DNA from: an uncultured Ruminococcus sp.
Lineage (GTDB): Bacteria; Bacillota; Clostridia; Oscillospirales; Acutalibacteraceae
Length of the DNA stretch: 6,518 nucleotides
Direction: 5' to 3'
NCBI GenBank assembly: GCA_902767125.1
Contig: CACXGJ010000003.1
Location: forward strand, 1-6,518
Numbering within the stretch: position 1 is the stretch's first letter; every line of letters starts with the position of its first letter. Shown here one piece after another: positions 6,211 through 6,518 of this stretch. The position numbers were made by a program, and so were the translations under genes. Below the pieces are notes generated by a model. The model saw nothing but the letters and a program-made list of their open reading frames with translations, was not told the DNA's origin and ran no database searches.

Positions 6211-6323
6211 ACAGCGGGATGCAATCTATATGCCGCAAGACGATCCATATTCTCAAACCGCCTTTTCGTCCGAATGACAACTCCCCGTTCACCCGACACT
6301 TAACGCATATATATTTACTCTGC
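6211..6323 (-). ncRNA. Tetrahydrofolate (THF, folT-type) riboswitch aptamer
   Basis: Read on the minus strand, the element starts GCAGAGTA (6323-6316) and ends GATTGCATCCCGCTGT (6226-6211). GCAG and CTGT form P1. ATATGC (6310-6305) pairs with GCATAT (6233-6228) as P2. The conserved GCGTTAAGTG (6306-6297) and GTGAACGGG (6292-6284) are followed by GACGAAAAGG (6270-6261). P4 is an 8-bp stem, AAGGCGGT (6264-6257) with ATCGTCTT (6244-6237), around a 12-base loop. These blocks and their order match the known THF riboswitch class, which binds reduced folates and controls folate uptake genes in Clostridia. P4 is longer than in compact examples. It lies in the leader of folT. Confidence 0.9.
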
Positions 6324-6330
6324 ATTACCT

Positions 6331-6359
6331 ACTATACTACTGTATTATCGTTTTGTCAA
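6331..6359 (-). promoter_or_regulatory. Promoter of the THF riboswitch-folT unit
   Basis: On the minus strand a perfect -35 TTGACA (6359-6354) and a -10 TATAGT (6336-6331) are separated by 17 bases. The predicted start, near 6324, falls at the first bases of the aptamer. The folT leader is therefore about 195 bases. Confidence 0.85.
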
Positions 6360-6382
6360 TAGCAAAATTTCTTTTTTTATCA

Positions 6383-6411
6383 TTGACAAACATATCTTTT
6401 AGTGATATAAT
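6383..6411 (+). promoter_or_regulatory. Consensus promoter of the SAM riboswitch transcript
   Basis: TTGACA (6383-6388), a 17-base spacer and TATAAT (6406-6411) match the housekeeping consensus exactly, with a TGA extension at 6403-6405. The start would be near 6418, about 12 bases before the aptamer. It is back to back with the folT promoter. Confidence 0.9.
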
Positions 6412-6429
6412 CTCCTTGTAAATTAAATA

Positions 6430-6515
6430 ATACCACTTATCAAGAGTGACAGAGGGAACAGACCCTATGAAGTCCGGCAACCTGCTTTTTTGTAAGGTGC
6501 CAAATTCTGCGGTAT
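6430..6515 (+). ncRNA. SAM-I (S-box) riboswitch aptamer
   Basis: The aptamer carries the conserved S-box blocks in order: CTTATCAAGAG (6436-6446), GAGGGA (6452-6457), CCCTATGAAG (6463-6472), CCGGCAACC (6474-6482) and GGTGCCAAATTC (6496-6507). ATACC (6430-6434) and GGTAT (6511-6515) close it as P1. AGGG/CCCT forms the P2 top and ACCT/AGGT forms P3. SAM-I riboswitches turn off methionine or SAM synthesis and uptake genes when S-adenosylmethionine is plentiful. The expression platform and the controlled gene are outside the window to the right, so its identity cannot be given. Confidence 0.95.
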
Positions 6516-6518
6516 CAT

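Overview
The window reads as chromosome of a low-GC anaerobic Gram-positive bacterium, most likely class Clostridia and perhaps Lachnospiraceae. The signs are AT-rich sequence, consensus TTGACA/TATAAT promoters with TGn extensions, GGAGG-type ribosome sites, an electron-bifurcating NfnAB pair, a MecA-type adaptor, a folate ECF transporter under a tetrahydrofolate riboswitch, and a SAM-I riboswitch. The family-level placement is inference.

Left part (1-1930). The first ~85 bases hold three tightly packed hairpins resembling the right end (and RNA-guide scaffold) of an IS200/IS605-type TnpB element whose body would lie left of the window. This sequence runs into the 3' end of a minus-strand DUF3810 membrane metallopeptidase-like gene and appears to supply its last codons. 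Divergent from it is a plus-strand MecA-family adaptor gene, ending at a bidirectional terminator.

Middle (1928-4542). A minus-strand operon encodes the two subunits of NfnAB, an electron-bifurcating ferredoxin/NAD(H)/NADP(H) transhydrogenase. The genes overlap by 8 bases. nfnA starts at TTG, just inside a four-codon mini-ORF. A 376-base intergenic region carries its promoter and a divergent promoter for an AraC-family regulator with a leader of about 150 bases.

Right part (4543-6518). The plus-strand AraC-family gene converges with a minus-strand folT gene across a shared bidirectional terminator. folT has a long 5' leader with a recognisable THF aptamer, followed by a hairpin that buries its Shine-Dalgarno sequence. 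Back to back with the folT promoter, and 23 bp away between -35 boxes, is a consensus plus-strand promoter driving a SAM-I aptamer whose gene lies beyond the window. The right edge is therefore a divergent one-carbon control region in which one arm senses folate and the other senses SAM.

The most noteworthy items are the candidate TnpB/IS605 right end that rewrites a gene tail, the paired THF/SAM riboswitches with a readable switching model for folT, and the odd nfnA start. I see no tRNA, rRNA or CRISPR array.
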